Shown: positions 52,901 to 62,176 of the stretch, one piece after another | Position numbering within the stretch: the first letter of the stretch is position 1 | Layout: every line of letters begins with the position of its first letter | DNA from: CAWIHA01 sp963835855 | Lineage (GTDB): Bacteria > Acidobacteriota > Terriglobia > Bryobacterales > Bryobacteraceae | NCBI GenBank assembly: GCA_963835855.1 | Contig: CAWIHA010000003.1 | Coordinates: 62,001-126,000 of the forward strand | Reading direction: 5' to 3' | DNA: 64,000 bases | The notes under the pieces: generated by a model | The model's database searches: none | What the model saw: only the letters and a program-made list of their open reading frames with translations | What the model was told of the DNA's origin: nothing | Position numbers and translations under genes: made by a program

Positions 52901-53848
52901 TCAGGCCAGGTAGTTGAACAGGCTGGTCGTTGGCTGCTTGACCTGCGCTTCCATGGCAGCTTGTATCTCCGTCTGCGCTTGGGTCAGTTGCACCGCCGCA
53001 GCGGCAACGTCGGCATCTTGCATCGAGCTCAACTCCGTGCGCTGGCCGAGTTCGAATTGGCTGGCGGAATTGGTTGCCTGGGCGATGCGGTCCTGAACGG
53101 TGCCGTAGAAGGCCACCTCCGCGTTCAGGTGATCGGAGGCAGTTGCCAAGTTGCCCATCGCCGCATTGATTGCGGTCGTCTGCGCGCTGTAATCCGCTTG
53201 GTAATTCGGGTCGTTCGCGGCCGGGCCGTTCGTGAGCGCCGCTTGCAAGCTGTGGACCGCAGCGAAAATATTCGAGGCCGGGGCGGCATTATCGAAAATG
53301 TCCTGGGCCGTCTGGGAAATCGGGAACAGCGTACCGGATGAGTCCATAATCTGGCGGGTCGCCGGCGAACCCGCGTACGCGCTAACTCCGTTTGGCTGAC
53401 TCGCATCGATGGCATAAGGCGCGACCTGGTCGCTGTCGCCGCTGAAAACGTACCGGCCATCGCAGGTGGTTCCGGCGACCTCAACCAACTCTTGGAGGAT
53501 CGAGCCGACTTCGACGCCGATGGCCGCCCGCTGCGCTGGCGGCTGCGTTCCCGTAGCTCCTTGCGCTCCGAGCTGGTTCGCGCGCTGGACCATCTGGACC
53601 GCATTTTCAAGGGCTTGCTCGGCGGTATCGGTTTCGGTTTTCGCGCGGCCCAGGTTCGCCTCGATCTGCACTGTCTGGTCGAGTTGCGCCCGAGCAACGA
53701 GAATATTGCTGACCTGGTCGGGTGCGTCGGAAACTTGCGAGACTCGCAAGCCCGTGTCGATCTGGCGCTGTGCGCTATCGAATTGCGCGTTGATGCGGTC
53801 CAGTGCCGCCAGAAACCTTTCCTCTGAGGCATTAATGCCCTGAATCAT
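52901..53848 (-). CDS. flgL: Flagellar hook-associated protein FlgL (HAP3)
   Basis: 315 residues from the ATG at 53848, with GGAGGTGG just upstream. N-terminal flagellin-like helices (AQFDSAQRQIDTGLRVSQVSDAP), FSGDSDQVAPYAI in the middle and C-terminal helices (QFELGQRTELSSMQDADVAA) match FlgL. It forms the distal hook-filament junction. It is the last gene of the flgM-flgN-flgK-flgL operon, 34 nt after flgK. Confidence 0.9.
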   Translation of the reverse strand: MIQGINASEERFLAALDRINAQFDSAQRQIDTGLRVSQVSDAPDQVSNILVARAQLDQTVQIEANLGRAKTETDTAEQALENAVQMVQRANQLGAQGATGTQPPAQRAAIGVEVGSILQELVEVAGTTCDGRYVFSGDSDQVAPYAIDASQPNGVSAYAGSPATRQIMDSSGTLFPISQTAQDIFDNAAPASNIFAAVHSLQAALTNGPAANDPNYQADYSAQTTAINAAMGNLATASDHLNAEVAFYGTVQDRIAQATNSASQFELGQRTELSSMQDADVAAAAVQLTQAQTEIQAAMEAQVKQPTTSLFNYLA

Positions 53849-53882
53849 GTCCACCTCCACACGATGCACCCTTTTAATTAAC

Positions 53883-55235
53883 TCAAAGAAGGTTGATCGT
53901 GGTATTGGTCAACTCATCCAGCACCGTGACGAGTTTGGCGTTCGCTTCATAGGCGCGCTGGTATTGGATCAGGTTCGCTGCTTCCTCGTCCAGGGATACA
54001 CCCGAGACATCGCTTCGCAGCGAACGCGCCTGCACCAGCAGGTCGTTCGTCGTCTGCTGGGCATTCTTTGCATCTTGTACTGCTTGGCCGACCCGGCCGG
54101 CGAGTTCACCGTAATACGCGGTGAAGCTCATGCCATTGATCTGGGGTGAGTTACCAAGGGCCGCCAGGTTCAGCGCATTCCCGTTGCCACCCGGCGCCGC
54201 CGGGACCGCCCCAGCCAGTTCATCCGGAGTAATGGACGTTACGGCTAAAGTCGCGGCCGAGCTTGTTGGATCGTAGCTAAAAAGCGCTGCACCCGAGTTT
54301 CCGTTGGTATCGACTCCAGCGGCAAGCAATCCATTGACTGAGTCCGCAAAGCCGCTGGCAAGCTGGTTCAAGCCGCTCATGTAAGACGGAAGCAGATTGT
54401 TCTTCGTGTCCAGCAAGCCGGCGAGCCTGCCGCTCTGGATCTGGGCGGTGATGTCGTTCTGGTTCGAGTCGCGAATCACTGTCTGTGCGCCGGACATATC
54501 CGCGGAAATCGTATACTGCCGATCCTCGATGACAAGCGGCGTCTGGCCCCCGGCCAACACTTCAACGGTGCCGTCACTCTGCTTCAGCGCCGTGAAATTG
54601 ACGTACTCGCTTAGATTCTCGAGCGTGCTTTGCATCTGAGCGTCGATACCAGGATCGGATTGATTGCGTGCGTCCGACCGCAGGACCGCGTTCAGTTGGC
54701 AGATTTGGCCCGCTAGATTGTTGATGGCGCCAACCGCGCCGCCGGTCTCTTGATCGATCGCAGATGATGCATTGCCGAGACTGTTGGCGCTTTGCGTAAA
54801 TTGCGCCGCCACCGTGCCGGCACTGTCGATCACAGTTTGCCGGGCGACCGTATCGTTCGGCGCCATGCTCCAGGAGGACACATTTTGAAAGAATTGGCTC
54901 AATGCACCCGGGATGCCTGCGTCTTGGCTGATATCGAACACCGGTTCGATTCGCTGCAGATCGGTGGACTGTTGATCGGCGCGGCCCCAGGCTTGATTCT
55001 GCTGGCGCACATCCTGCTCGGCATACAGGTCCCGAGAGCTTTGGATCTGGCCCGCCGTAACTCCGCCCGGCAAGCCCAGAGCGGGATCGAACGCCAACGA
55101 GACCGTGGCGAGCCGCTGCTTGGCATAACCCGGAGTATTGGCATTGTTCACATTGTTCTGCGTGGTCGCGAACAACTGATCGAACACCTGCAGGGTGTTC
55201 GCCGATTCGATCAAGGAACTGAATAATCCGCCCAT
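53883..55235 (-). CDS. flgK: Flagellar hook-associated protein FlgK (HAP1)
   Basis: 450 residues from the ATG at 55235 (MGGLFSSLIESANTLQVFDQ). N-terminal TTQNNVNNANTPGYAKQRL, the inner region PGALSQFFQNVSSWSMAPND and C-terminal GVSLDEEAANLIQYQRAYEA are all diagnostic. It is shorter than enterobacterial FlgK (about 545) because the exposed central domain is reduced. It starts 10 nt after flgN and precedes flgL. Confidence 0.93.
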   Translation of the reverse strand: MGGLFSSLIESANTLQVFDQLFATTQNNVNNANTPGYAKQRLATVSLAFDPALGLPGGVTAGQIQSSRDLYAEQDVRQQNQAWGRADQQSTDLQRIEPVFDISQDAGIPGALSQFFQNVSSWSMAPNDTVARQTVIDSAGTVAAQFTQSANSLGNASSAIDQETGGAVGAINNLAGQICQLNAVLRSDARNQSDPGIDAQMQSTLENLSEYVNFTALKQSDGTVEVLAGGQTPLVIEDRQYTISADMSGAQTVIRDSNQNDITAQIQSGRLAGLLDTKNNLLPSYMSGLNQLASGFADSVNGLLAAGVDTNGNSGAALFSYDPTSSAATLAVTSITPDELAGAVPAAPGGNGNALNLAALGNSPQINGMSFTAYYGELAGRVGQAVQDAKNAQQTTNDLLVQARSLRSDVSGVSLDEEAANLIQYQRAYEANAKLVTVLDELTNTTINLL

Positions 55236-55245
55236 GGAAGTGTGG

Positions 55246-55653
55246 CTAAGCCTCCACCGAGACACTCTGTGCCGGCCGTGGCTCGGCTACGCTACCTGAC
55301 GCCGTATAACCGCATGCAGCCGCATACAGCACCTGGGCCCAGCCCAAATAGAACGCGGCAGCGTGCGCCAACAGCGCGCCAGCCCGCAAGGTCTCCTTTC
55401 TCAGGTCGCCAAGAGCTGTGAGGAGCGTTGGAGGGCGTCCGGGGTTGCCTGCACGGAGGGAGCGCTCCACTCTTTCGAGACACTGTATGGCCGCTTCGAG
55501 AAGCGGCGCGCTCCGGTTGAGCGTCGTGGCGTCGGGACGGAGCAGCAGGCGCACAGCCTCACCGACGCCGGTCTGGGCTTGACGTAACCAGTCGAGTTCC
55601 CGAGCGTCCCGCACGCCAGCGCGAGCGGCCTCGGGCGGAGATTCAGCGGCCAT
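55246..55653 (-). CDS. flgN: FlgN-like flagellar export chaperone
   Basis: 135 residues, largely helical (LDWLRQAQTGVGEAVRLLL, LLEAAIQCLERVERSLRAG, LLTALGDLRKETLRAGALLA), with no strong motif. Its position between flgM and flgK, where FlgN is normally encoded, and its length make it the likely chaperone for FlgK and FlgL. It overlaps the flgM 3' end by 11 nt. Confidence 0.65.
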   Translation of the reverse strand: MAAESPPEAARAGVRDARELDWLRQAQTGVGEAVRLLLRPDATTLNRSAPLLEAAIQCLERVERSLRAGNPGRPPTLLTALGDLRKETLRAGALLAHAAAFYLGWAQVLYAAACGYTASGSVAEPRPAQSVSVEA

Positions 55654-55948
55654 TTGTCAGCGCATCATCGACCAGCCGGCGGCTCACCGCCGCCGCATCG
55701 ACCTGATATTTCCCGGCGCGATATTCCGCCGATAGAGATTCCAGGCGGGCTGCCCGTTGGGGCGACTCCGCGTTAAGAACCTGCAGCAAGCGCCCGGAGA
55801 GATCGGAAATCTGCGCCTGGTCGGATTCGGCTCCCCGTTGCGATTCGCCCGGCTTCTTAGGTCCGCCCGCCTCGACCGGTTCGGCATGAGCGGTCTTGTT
55901 GAGTTGCGGCGCAGCCGCCTGGTTGAGGGAGGCTTCGTTAACCTTCAC
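55643..55948 (-). CDS. flgM: Anti-sigma-28 factor FlgM
   Basis: 101 residues from a GTG at 55948 (VKVNEASLNQAAAPQ); the longer open frame upstream is not FlgM-like. The C-terminal sigma-28-binding region (LESLSAEYRAGKYQVDAAAV followed by RRLVDDAL) matches the conserved FlgM ending. FlgM holds FliA inactive until hook completion, when it is exported. A sigma-28-like promoter lies immediately upstream, so the regulator would be under control of its own target. Confidence 0.85.
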   Translation of the reverse strand: MKVNEASLNQAAAPQLNKTAHAEPVEAGGPKKPGESQRGAESDQAQISDLSGRLLQVLNAESPQRAARLESLSAEYRAGKYQVDAAAVSRRLVDDALTNGR

Positions 55949-55956
55949 CTCTGATT

Positions 55957-55983
55957 CTATCGGCAGAAGTGCCTGGAAGATTA
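55957..55983 (-). promoter_or_regulatory. Sigma-28 (FliA)-type promoter upstream of flgM
   Basis: On the minus strand, TAAT (55980-55983) - 15 nt - GCCGATAG (55957-55964) matches the sigma-28 consensus TAAA-N15-GCCGATAA in 10 of 12 positions. The -10 ends only 8 nt before the GTG start of flgM, so the transcript would have almost no leader. Confidence 0.65.
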
Positions 55984-56155
55984 GAGCCAACTGGTCCTGC
56001 CGCGTACGCCTTTGGGAACAAAGGAGGAGACAGACCAACCACGGGCCGGAGAGACACCGGCTTCCTCGACCGAGCGTCCCAATGACCACCGCCCCACGAC
56101 CGGCTGTCCGTGGTATTCTCTGAGGGAATTTCACACATCGCTCGCCGAGGGTAAT

Positions 56156-59100
56156 ATGGCGGTCCCACAGGTTCTAAAAAGCCGTTACGAGATCAAAGCG
56201 GTTTTGGGAAAGGGCGGGACCGGGTTGGTGTTCCGGGCCTTCGATACCATAGCCCGGCAAGATGTCGCGATCAAAACGCTTCGCGACGCGCCCGCCCGTG
56301 CCGCGTTCAACATATTTTCTCGCGAATGCGAGGTTCTGGCGAAGCTGGCCCATCCAAACATCGTCGCAATTCTCGACGTGGGCGAGTTCGAAGAGCAAGG
56401 CAAGCATAAGCCTTACATCGTCATGCCGCTCCTGGCTGGCGCCGCACTTGATGCGCTGATCCGCGATTCCAGCGGCCGGCTCACCATAGAGCGCGCCGTC
56501 GGGATCATCCGCCAGGCCTGCATCGGGCTCAATGCCGCGCATGAGGCGGGCCTGGTTCATGGTGACCTCAAGCCGAGCAACATCTTCGTCACGGACGACG
56601 ACTCGGTTAGAATTCTCGATTTCGGTGTCGGGCGTATGGCCGAGACCGCCCAGTCCACCAAGGCCAAGCACACGCTGTTGTACAGGGCCCCGGAACAGCT
56701 TCAGGAGAAGGCGGCCACGCCGGCCTCCGACATCTACTCGCTGGGCTTAGTCTGCTATGAGGCTCTCACGCACCGGCAGCCCTTCGAGGGTCTAAAGAAG
56801 TCCGATGTCATCGAAGCGGTCTGCGACGGCACGCTTCCACCGGCTTCCAAGCTAAACCCCACCATCAGCGAGGCCCTCAGCTGCGCGGTCCACAAAGCCC
56901 TTGCCAGGCAGCCCGCCGACCGCTATTCGAGTGCACGCGAATTCGCCGGCGCCCTCCAGAAGGCGCTCGACAATGAGCCCAAGGAGTCCTTGCGCCAGGC
57001 GGAATCCGGCCACTCTGAGGAGGGCGCCCGGCCGGTGCGCAACGAGAAGGAAGAGCTCTACGATGCGGCGCTCGAGGCCTGGAACCGCGGCGAAGTGGGC
57101 TCGGCGCTGGCCAAACTTGAGCGCGTGCTCGAACTCGATCGCCGCTCGCCCGATCCTGCTGCGGCCAAGCGCTCCGCAATGTACCAGGGCTTGTATCAGA
57201 AGGTTCGCTCCGCGCATGAGTCGCTCAAGAATTCGTACGCGGAGGCGCAGGAGCAACTTGCCAGCCGCAATTACCAGCGAGCACTCACCATTGCTGACGA
57301 ATACCTCGGCAAATACCCGGGCCACGCGCTCTTTCAGGCGCTGAAGTTCGATATCGAAGAGCGGCAGCGCCAGGAACTCCTGGTGCGCATTGCGGAGATC
57401 GAAAAGCAGCTCGTTACCGAGACCGACCTCGACCGCCGCGTCAGCATCCTTGAGCAGGCCATAAAGGACTACCCCGGTGAGCTGCAATTTGAGCGCCAGC
57501 TCCAGCCCATACGCGACAAGCGCAACCTGGTCAGTTCCATTGAGGCGAAGGCGCGGCATCACGAAGAGCGCGGCGAGTGGAGCGAAGCACTCGCGCAGTG
57601 GGAAATCCTCGGCACGATCTCCACTCAATACGCCGGCCTCGATTCCGAGATCGCACGGGTCCGCCAGCGGCGCGACCAGGCGGCGCGCTCGGAAGCCAAA
57701 TCGCGCTGGCTTGAGCAGATCGACAGTGCCACGAAGGCCGGCGAGTACACGCGCGCAGCCGATCTGATCGAGAGCGCCGAAGCCGAAATCCCAGACGATC
57801 CGGAGCTGGCACGATCGAAGGACCAAGTGCGGCAATTGGCTGTGCATGCTACGGAAGCGCAGAAGCTGCTCATTCAGGGCCGGGCATTGTACAGCCAGCA
57901 ATGGTTTGACGATGGACTGGGCGTCATGCGGCGTGCACTGGAGGTCGACCCCCGGAATCCCGCGATCCGCGCGGCGCTGGTCGATGCGCTCGTCGGACGG
58001 GCGCGTATGCTTCTCGATAGCGACTGGCGCGCCGCCGTGCCCTTCCTCCAGCAGGCGTCGGAGATCGATCCGGACAACGCGGTCGCGAGCGGTCTCCGCT
58101 CCGCCGTGCTGGACCGCCAGCGCGACGAAGTCGTCACCCGCTGTTTTACTCAGGCGCGGCAGTACCGCGCTGCCGGCGACCTCCAAAGAGCGCTGGCCGA
58201 GGCGCAGCAGTGCCTGACGCAGTACCCCTCGGACCCGCGTCTCGTGCAATTGCGCGATCTTCTGAGCAAGGAAATCGAGGACGCTCAGCGGAACGTTGCG
58301 CGCCCGGCCGACCTCGCTGCCCTGCGCAAACTCGGACAGCAAGCCGAGCTTGCCGGGAACTGGGCGGACCTGAAGGCCCTCGCCGAAAACGCGCGCGCTA
58401 TCGCTGCACCGTATGTGGAGGACCCCGAGTTCCAACACATCCTCGCAGGGCTCGATCAACGCCTTGCACAAACGGCTCCGCCGGCGAAGCCCGCCGAACC
58501 CCCGGTTGCTGATGCAGCGCCACCAGCGCCTCCAGAGCCAGTGGTTGTTGTGCCGCCGCCCGCTCCGCCTCGACCGCCTGTTGTCCCGGAGCCGGCCCCG
58601 GTTGCTGATGCAGCGCCACCAGCGCCTCCAGAGCCAGTGGTTGTTGTGCCGCCGCCCGCTCCGCCTCGACCGCCTGTTGTCCCGGAGCCGGCCCCGGTTG
58701 CTGCCGCAGCGCCACCAGCGCCTCCGGAGCTAGTGGCTGCTGTGCCGCCGCCAGCTCCGCCTCGACCGCCTGTTGTCCCGGGGCCGGCCCCAGTTGCTGC
58801 CGCACCGCCGCCAGCGCCTCCGGAGCTAGTGGCTGCTGTGCCGCCGCCCGCTCCGCCTCGACCGCCTGTTGTCCCGGAGCCGGCCCCGGTTGCTGCCGCA
58901 GCGCCACCAGCGCCTCCGGAGCCAGTGGCTGCTGTGCCGCCGCCCGCTCCGCCTCAACCGCCTGTTGTCCCGGAGCCCGCCCCAGTTGCTGTTGCAGCGC
59001 TGCTACCGCCGCCAGCGCCTCCGGAGCCAGTGGCTGCTGTGCCGCCGCCCGCTCCGCCTCGACCGCCTGTTGTCCCGAAGCCAGCCCCAGTTGCTGTTGC

Positions 59101-61228
59101 AGCGCCGCCACCGCCGCCAGCGCCTCCGGAGTCAGCGGCTGCTGTGCCGCCACCTGCTCCGCCTCGACCGCCTGTTGTCCGGGAGCCCGCCCCAGTTGCT
59201 GCCGCAGCGCCGTCACAGCTGCGCCTACCGGCCTTTACACTGCGTCTGGCTCCTTCCGTGCAATGGGCGTTGGCTGGCGGAGGCGCAGTCATCTTGTTGC
59301 TGCTGATCGTGGCGCTGGGCATCACGCATTCGAAAAGCTCCGCCCCGGCGCCCGGCGCGATGGTTCGCGTGGAAATCCGAACGGTTCCCGCAGGCGCCGT
59401 CATTCGCGTCAACGAAAGGATCCGTGGCACATCGAATTTCCAACTCGAAGAGCGCCCCGGCACCTACTTCATCGAAGCCGCCCTCGACGGCTATGAGCCG
59501 GCGACAAAAGCCGTTACCTTATCCCTCCGTGATACGGCCCCGATTGAACTCACGCTCCAGCCGCTCGCGCAGACGGTGCGGCTCATCAGCGATATCGCCA
59601 ACGTCAAGGTGCTCTTGGACAACCAGCCCACGAGCGGGCTCCAGGACGGCCAGCTCACGCTGGCGCCGGTCAGCCCAGGCAGCCACAGCCTGAAGGTCGC
59701 CGGCCGTTCCAGCGAGGCGGCGGTTACGTTCACCCTCGAACCGGGCGCCGCGCCGGCGGTGGCCGGACCCCCATCCGTCAAGAATGTCGCCGCTCTCGTT
59801 GTAGCCAGCTTTGGCAATCGCGCGCGTGTGTATACGAACCTTTTGGTTGCGAAAGCCGAACTCGACGGGCAGCCGGCGGGTGAAGTCGGCCCCGAAGGCC
59901 TGGCGCTGAACAACCTTGCTCCGGGCCTGCACGAGCTGTCGCTCGGCGATAGCCAGACGCAGCTCAAGAAGGTGATTGAGATCAGCGCTGCTCCCGCGGT
60001 CACGGTCTTTTTCCAGTCGGACCAAAACGCCGGCACACTCGTCATTGTGGCTGGCGAAGAGAACGCGGAAGTCTACGTGGACGGGAACAAATACCAGCGG
60101 CTGACTCCGCGCCACGGCCAATTGCGGATACCAGCCGAGCCCGGGGAGCATCACGTGCGCGTTTCGAAACCCGGCTTCGAGGACGCGCCCGAGCAACTGG
60201 TCCAGCTTGCCAAAGGTCAAGAGAAGAAGGCGGTTTTCAAACTGGTTCCGGTACCGGCGGCCGCACGTTTGACGTTCGCGGGGGCCGTTCCGGGCGCGCA
60301 GGTCTATATCGACCAGAACCTCGCCGGCGCCATCGCGCAGGACGGCGGCTTCCAGGCGGTGAACGTCAGCCCCGGCGATCACGCGATTGAGTTGAGAAAA
60401 GACAGGCTGCATTCGAAATCCGTTCACAGGAGTTTCGCGGCAGGCCAGACCGTGCATCTCGCCGTGAATGAGATCGCACTCACGAGCGGGATAGGGACGC
60501 TCCGCCTGACGGTTTCGCCGGCAACGGCGCAGCTCATAGCGACGCGCGCAGGCGGCCAGCCCCAGGCGATCGCCGGCAATACGGCGGAGCTGGAGGATGG
60601 CCCATACACTCTGGCGGCAAGTGCGCCAGGGTACCAGGATCGGACCGAGCACGTTCAGGTCCTCGCGGGCCAGACAGTGTCCGTGAACCTTGTGCTTGCG
60701 CGCGAGGTGCGGCCTGTCGTTCCGCTCGGTATGGACCATTGGGAGGATCCAAAGGCGTGGACTACCGACGGAAGCTGGCACGTCCGCCGCGGCGGCGGCT
60801 TCGTTCTATACCAGCCGGCGCCGGGGGCAGGCGCTTACACTTTCACGCTAATGCTCGCCTCCGGCGGCAGCTTGCTCCATGGCAAGAACCTAGAATGGTT
60901 CGTCCACTACACCGACGAAAAGAATTATGTGCTCTTCCGGCTGGATCACGATAATTACCGCCGCATTCAGTGTGTCAACGGGAAGCGCAGCGAACTGGCG
61001 AAAAAACCGCATGGCCTCGACCTCAGGGAGTACTTGATGGTCAGTTTGCAGATCGAGGTCGCGCCCGGTTCCCTTGTCCAAAAAATCCGCCAACACGACC
61101 AGTGGGTGGTGCTAGACACCTGGACGGAACCGGGCCTTAACTTCGCCGCTGGCCGCTTCGGCCTGTTGATCTCCGGCAAAGACGAGGTGCGGCTCTCGGA
61201 CTTCGCCTTCTATCCGAGGCAGCAATAG
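56156..61228 (+). CDS. Receptor-type Ser/Thr protein kinase with Pro-rich repeats and PEGA domains
   Basis: 1690 residues from the ATG at 56156 (GAGGG precedes it). The kinase domain (about 10-270) has G-loop GKGGTGLVF, Lys40, H135-G-D-L-K-P-S-N142 (G replaces the usual R, a non-RD type), DFGVG and APEQ. A helical, TPR-like part (about 290-780), a Pro-rich tandem repeat (784-1013) and one membrane helix (about 1034-1058) follow. An extracytoplasmic part contains several PEGA domains (VRVEIRTVPAGAVIRVNERI) and a C-terminal beta-sandwich (about 1525-1690). It senses or organises something outside the cell and is divergent from flgM. Confidence 0.82.
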   Translation: MAVPQVLKSRYEIKAVLGKGGTGLVFRAFDTIARQDVAIKTLRDAPARAAFNIFSRECEVLAKLAHPNIVAILDVGEFEEQGKHKPYIVMPLLAGAALDALIRDSSGRLTIERAVGIIRQACIGLNAAHEAGLVHGDLKPSNIFVTDDDSVRILDFGVGRMAETAQSTKAKHTLLYRAPEQLQEKAATPASDIYSLGLVCYEALTHRQPFEGLKKSDVIEAVCDGTLPPASKLNPTISEALSCAVHKALARQPADRYSSAREFAGALQKALDNEPKESLRQAESGHSEEGARPVRNEKEELYDAALEAWNRGEVGSALAKLERVLELDRRSPDPAAAKRSAMYQGLYQKVRSAHESLKNSYAEAQEQLASRNYQRALTIADEYLGKYPGHALFQALKFDIEERQRQELLVRIAEIEKQLVTETDLDRRVSILEQAIKDYPGELQFERQLQPIRDKRNLVSSIEAKARHHEERGEWSEALAQWEILGTISTQYAGLDSEIARVRQRRDQAARSEAKSRWLEQIDSATKAGEYTRAADLIESAEAEIPDDPELARSKDQVRQLAVHATEAQKLLIQGRALYSQQWFDDGLGVMRRALEVDPRNPAIRAALVDALVGRARMLLDSDWRAAVPFLQQASEIDPDNAVASGLRSAVLDRQRDEVVTRCFTQARQYRAAGDLQRALAEAQQCLTQYPSDPRLVQLRDLLSKEIEDAQRNVARPADLAALRKLGQQAELAGNWADLKALAENARAIAAPYVEDPEFQHILAGLDQRLAQTAPPAKPAEPPVADAAPPAPPEPVVVVPPPAPPRPPVVPEPAPVADAAPPAPPEPVVVVPPPAPPRPPVVPEPAPVAAAAPPAPPELVAAVPPPAPPRPPVVPGPAPVAAAPPPAPPELVAAVPPPAPPRPPVVPEPAPVAAAAPPAPPEPVAAVPPPAPPQPPVVPEPAPVAVAALLPPPAPPEPVAAVPPPAPPRPPVVPKPAPVAVAAPPPPPAPPESAAAVPPPAPPRPPVVREPAPVAAAAPSQLRLPAFTLRLAPSVQWALAGGGAVILLLLIVALGITHSKSSAPAPGAMVRVEIRTVPAGAVIRVNERIRGTSNFQLEERPGTYFIEAALDGYEPATKAVTLSLRDTAPIELTLQPLAQTVRLISDIANVKVLLDNQPTSGLQDGQLTLAPVSPGSHSLKVAGRSSEAAVTFTLEPGAAPAVAGPPSVKNVAALVVASFGNRARVYTNLLVAKAELDGQPAGEVGPEGLALNNLAPGLHELSLGDSQTQLKKVIEISAAPAVTVFFQSDQNAGTLVIVAGEENAEVYVDGNKYQRLTPRHGQLRIPAEPGEHHVRVSKPGFEDAPEQLVQLAKGQEKKAVFKLVPVPAAARLTFAGAVPGAQVYIDQNLAGAIAQDGGFQAVNVSPGDHAIELRKDRLHSKSVHRSFAAGQTVHLAVNEIALTSGIGTLRLTVSPATAQLIATRAGGQPQAIAGNTAELEDGPYTLAASAPGYQDRTEHVQVLAGQTVSVNLVLAREVRPVVPLGMDHWEDPKAWTTDGSWHVRRGGGFVLYQPAPGAGAYTFTLMLASGGSLLHGKNLEWFVHYTDEKNYVLFRLDHDNYRRIQCVNGKRSELAKKPHGLDLREYLMVSLQIEVAPGSLVQKIRQHDQWVVLDTWTEPGLNFAAGRFGLLISGKDEVRLSDFAFYPRQQ
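58505..59194 (+). repeat. Seven tandem Pro-rich repeats inside the kinase gene
   Basis: Five units of 96 bp and two of 105 bp (690 bp) encode 32- or 35-residue modules such as PPPAPPRPPVVPEPAP. The first two units are almost identical, and later ones diverge. They lie on the cytoplasmic side, between the helical region and the membrane helix, and form a long extended spacer. The period makes unit number likely to vary between strains. Confidence 0.9.
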
Positions 61229-61360
61229 CGGCTGAAGATACCGCCACAAGAATGCGCCCATGCGGCCCGGATGGGCCCACGCGGCACCTGGCGTTGTGGC
61301 GCATGGATTTATCGCGGTAAAATGACCGGGAATTCAGGATAGCCAAGGAGTTGCCAGCTT

Positions 61361-62176
61361 TTGTCGTCGGTTCCGTTCGAGACGCTCCAAGTTCCCGATC
61401 GCGCCAACCGCCCCAAGTGGCGGGGCGATTATCTGTTCCTGCTCCAGAACCTGATCGCCAAAGACTTCAAGGTGCGCTACCGCAACATGTCGCTCGGCGT
61501 GTTCTGGTCGCTTCTCAATCCGCTCGTCATCATGGGAGCGCTCTGGTTTATTTTCACGAAGGTGTTTCCGAACGGCGTTCCGAATTTTGCGGTGTTCGTG
61601 CTGTGCGGTCTCGTCCCGTACAATTTCTTCAGCCTCGGGTCGGTAGTCGGAACGGTGTCGCTGGTGGAAAACGCTACCCTGATCAAGCGCGTGCCGGTGC
61701 CGCGCGAGATCGTGCCGGTCGCGGCGGTGCTCTCCAATAGCATTCACCTGCTGATCCAGATCGGGCTGCTGCTGGTGGCCGTCCTGCTCGCCGGAAAAGG
61801 CGTGAACCGCTACTGGCTGTGGCTGCCGTTCGTCTGGGGATGGGAAGTCGTGTTTGTCTGCGGCTTGTCGCTGGCCTCGTCGAGCCTGAACGTGTATGTG
61901 CGCGATATGCGATACGTGGTTGAATCCGCTAACGCCGTGCTATTCTGGCTGGTCCCGATCTTCTACCCGTTCAGGGTGATTCCGCAGAAATACCGCGAAA
62001 TCTATCAGCTCAACCCCGTAGCCGCGCTAGTGCTCGCATGCCGCAACATTCTGCTCGATGGGACGGCGCCACCAGCGGCGCTCCTCATCAAGCTGGTGCT
62101 CAGCTCGGTCGTGGTTTTCCTCGCCGGTCTGACAACCTTTCGCCTGCTGCGGCGGCGTTTTTACGACTACCTATGA
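61361..62176 (+). CDS. Polysaccharide/polyol phosphate ABC exporter permease (Wzm-like)
   Basis: 271 residues from a TTG start preceded by AAGGAG. Six hydrophobic helices are visible. The family start is present (LIAKDFKVRYRNMSLGVFWSL, LNPLVIMGALWFIFT), as is the late VPIFYPFRVIPQKYREIYQLN. It pairs with the ATPase that overlaps its stop (ATGA). Such pairs export O-antigen, capsule or teichoic-acid-like polymers across the inner membrane. Confidence 0.88.
   Translation: MSSVPFETLQVPDRANRPKWRGDYLFLLQNLIAKDFKVRYRNMSLGVFWSLLNPLVIMGALWFIFTKVFPNGVPNFAVFVLCGLVPYNFFSLGSVVGTVSLVENATLIKRVPVPREIVPVAAVLSNSIHLLIQIGLLLVAVLLAGKGVNRYWLWLPFVWGWEVVFVCGLSLASSSLNVYVRDMRYVVESANAVLFWLVPIFYPFRVIPQKYREIYQLNPVAALVLACRNILLDGTAPPAALLIKLVLSSVVVFLAGLTTFRLLRRRFYDYL

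Noticed and set aside
58398..59216. 272-residue Gln/Ala-rich ORF on the minus strand
   Set aside because: It is the exact antisense of the Pro-rich tandem repeats of the receptor kinase; the openness follows from repeat period and composition.
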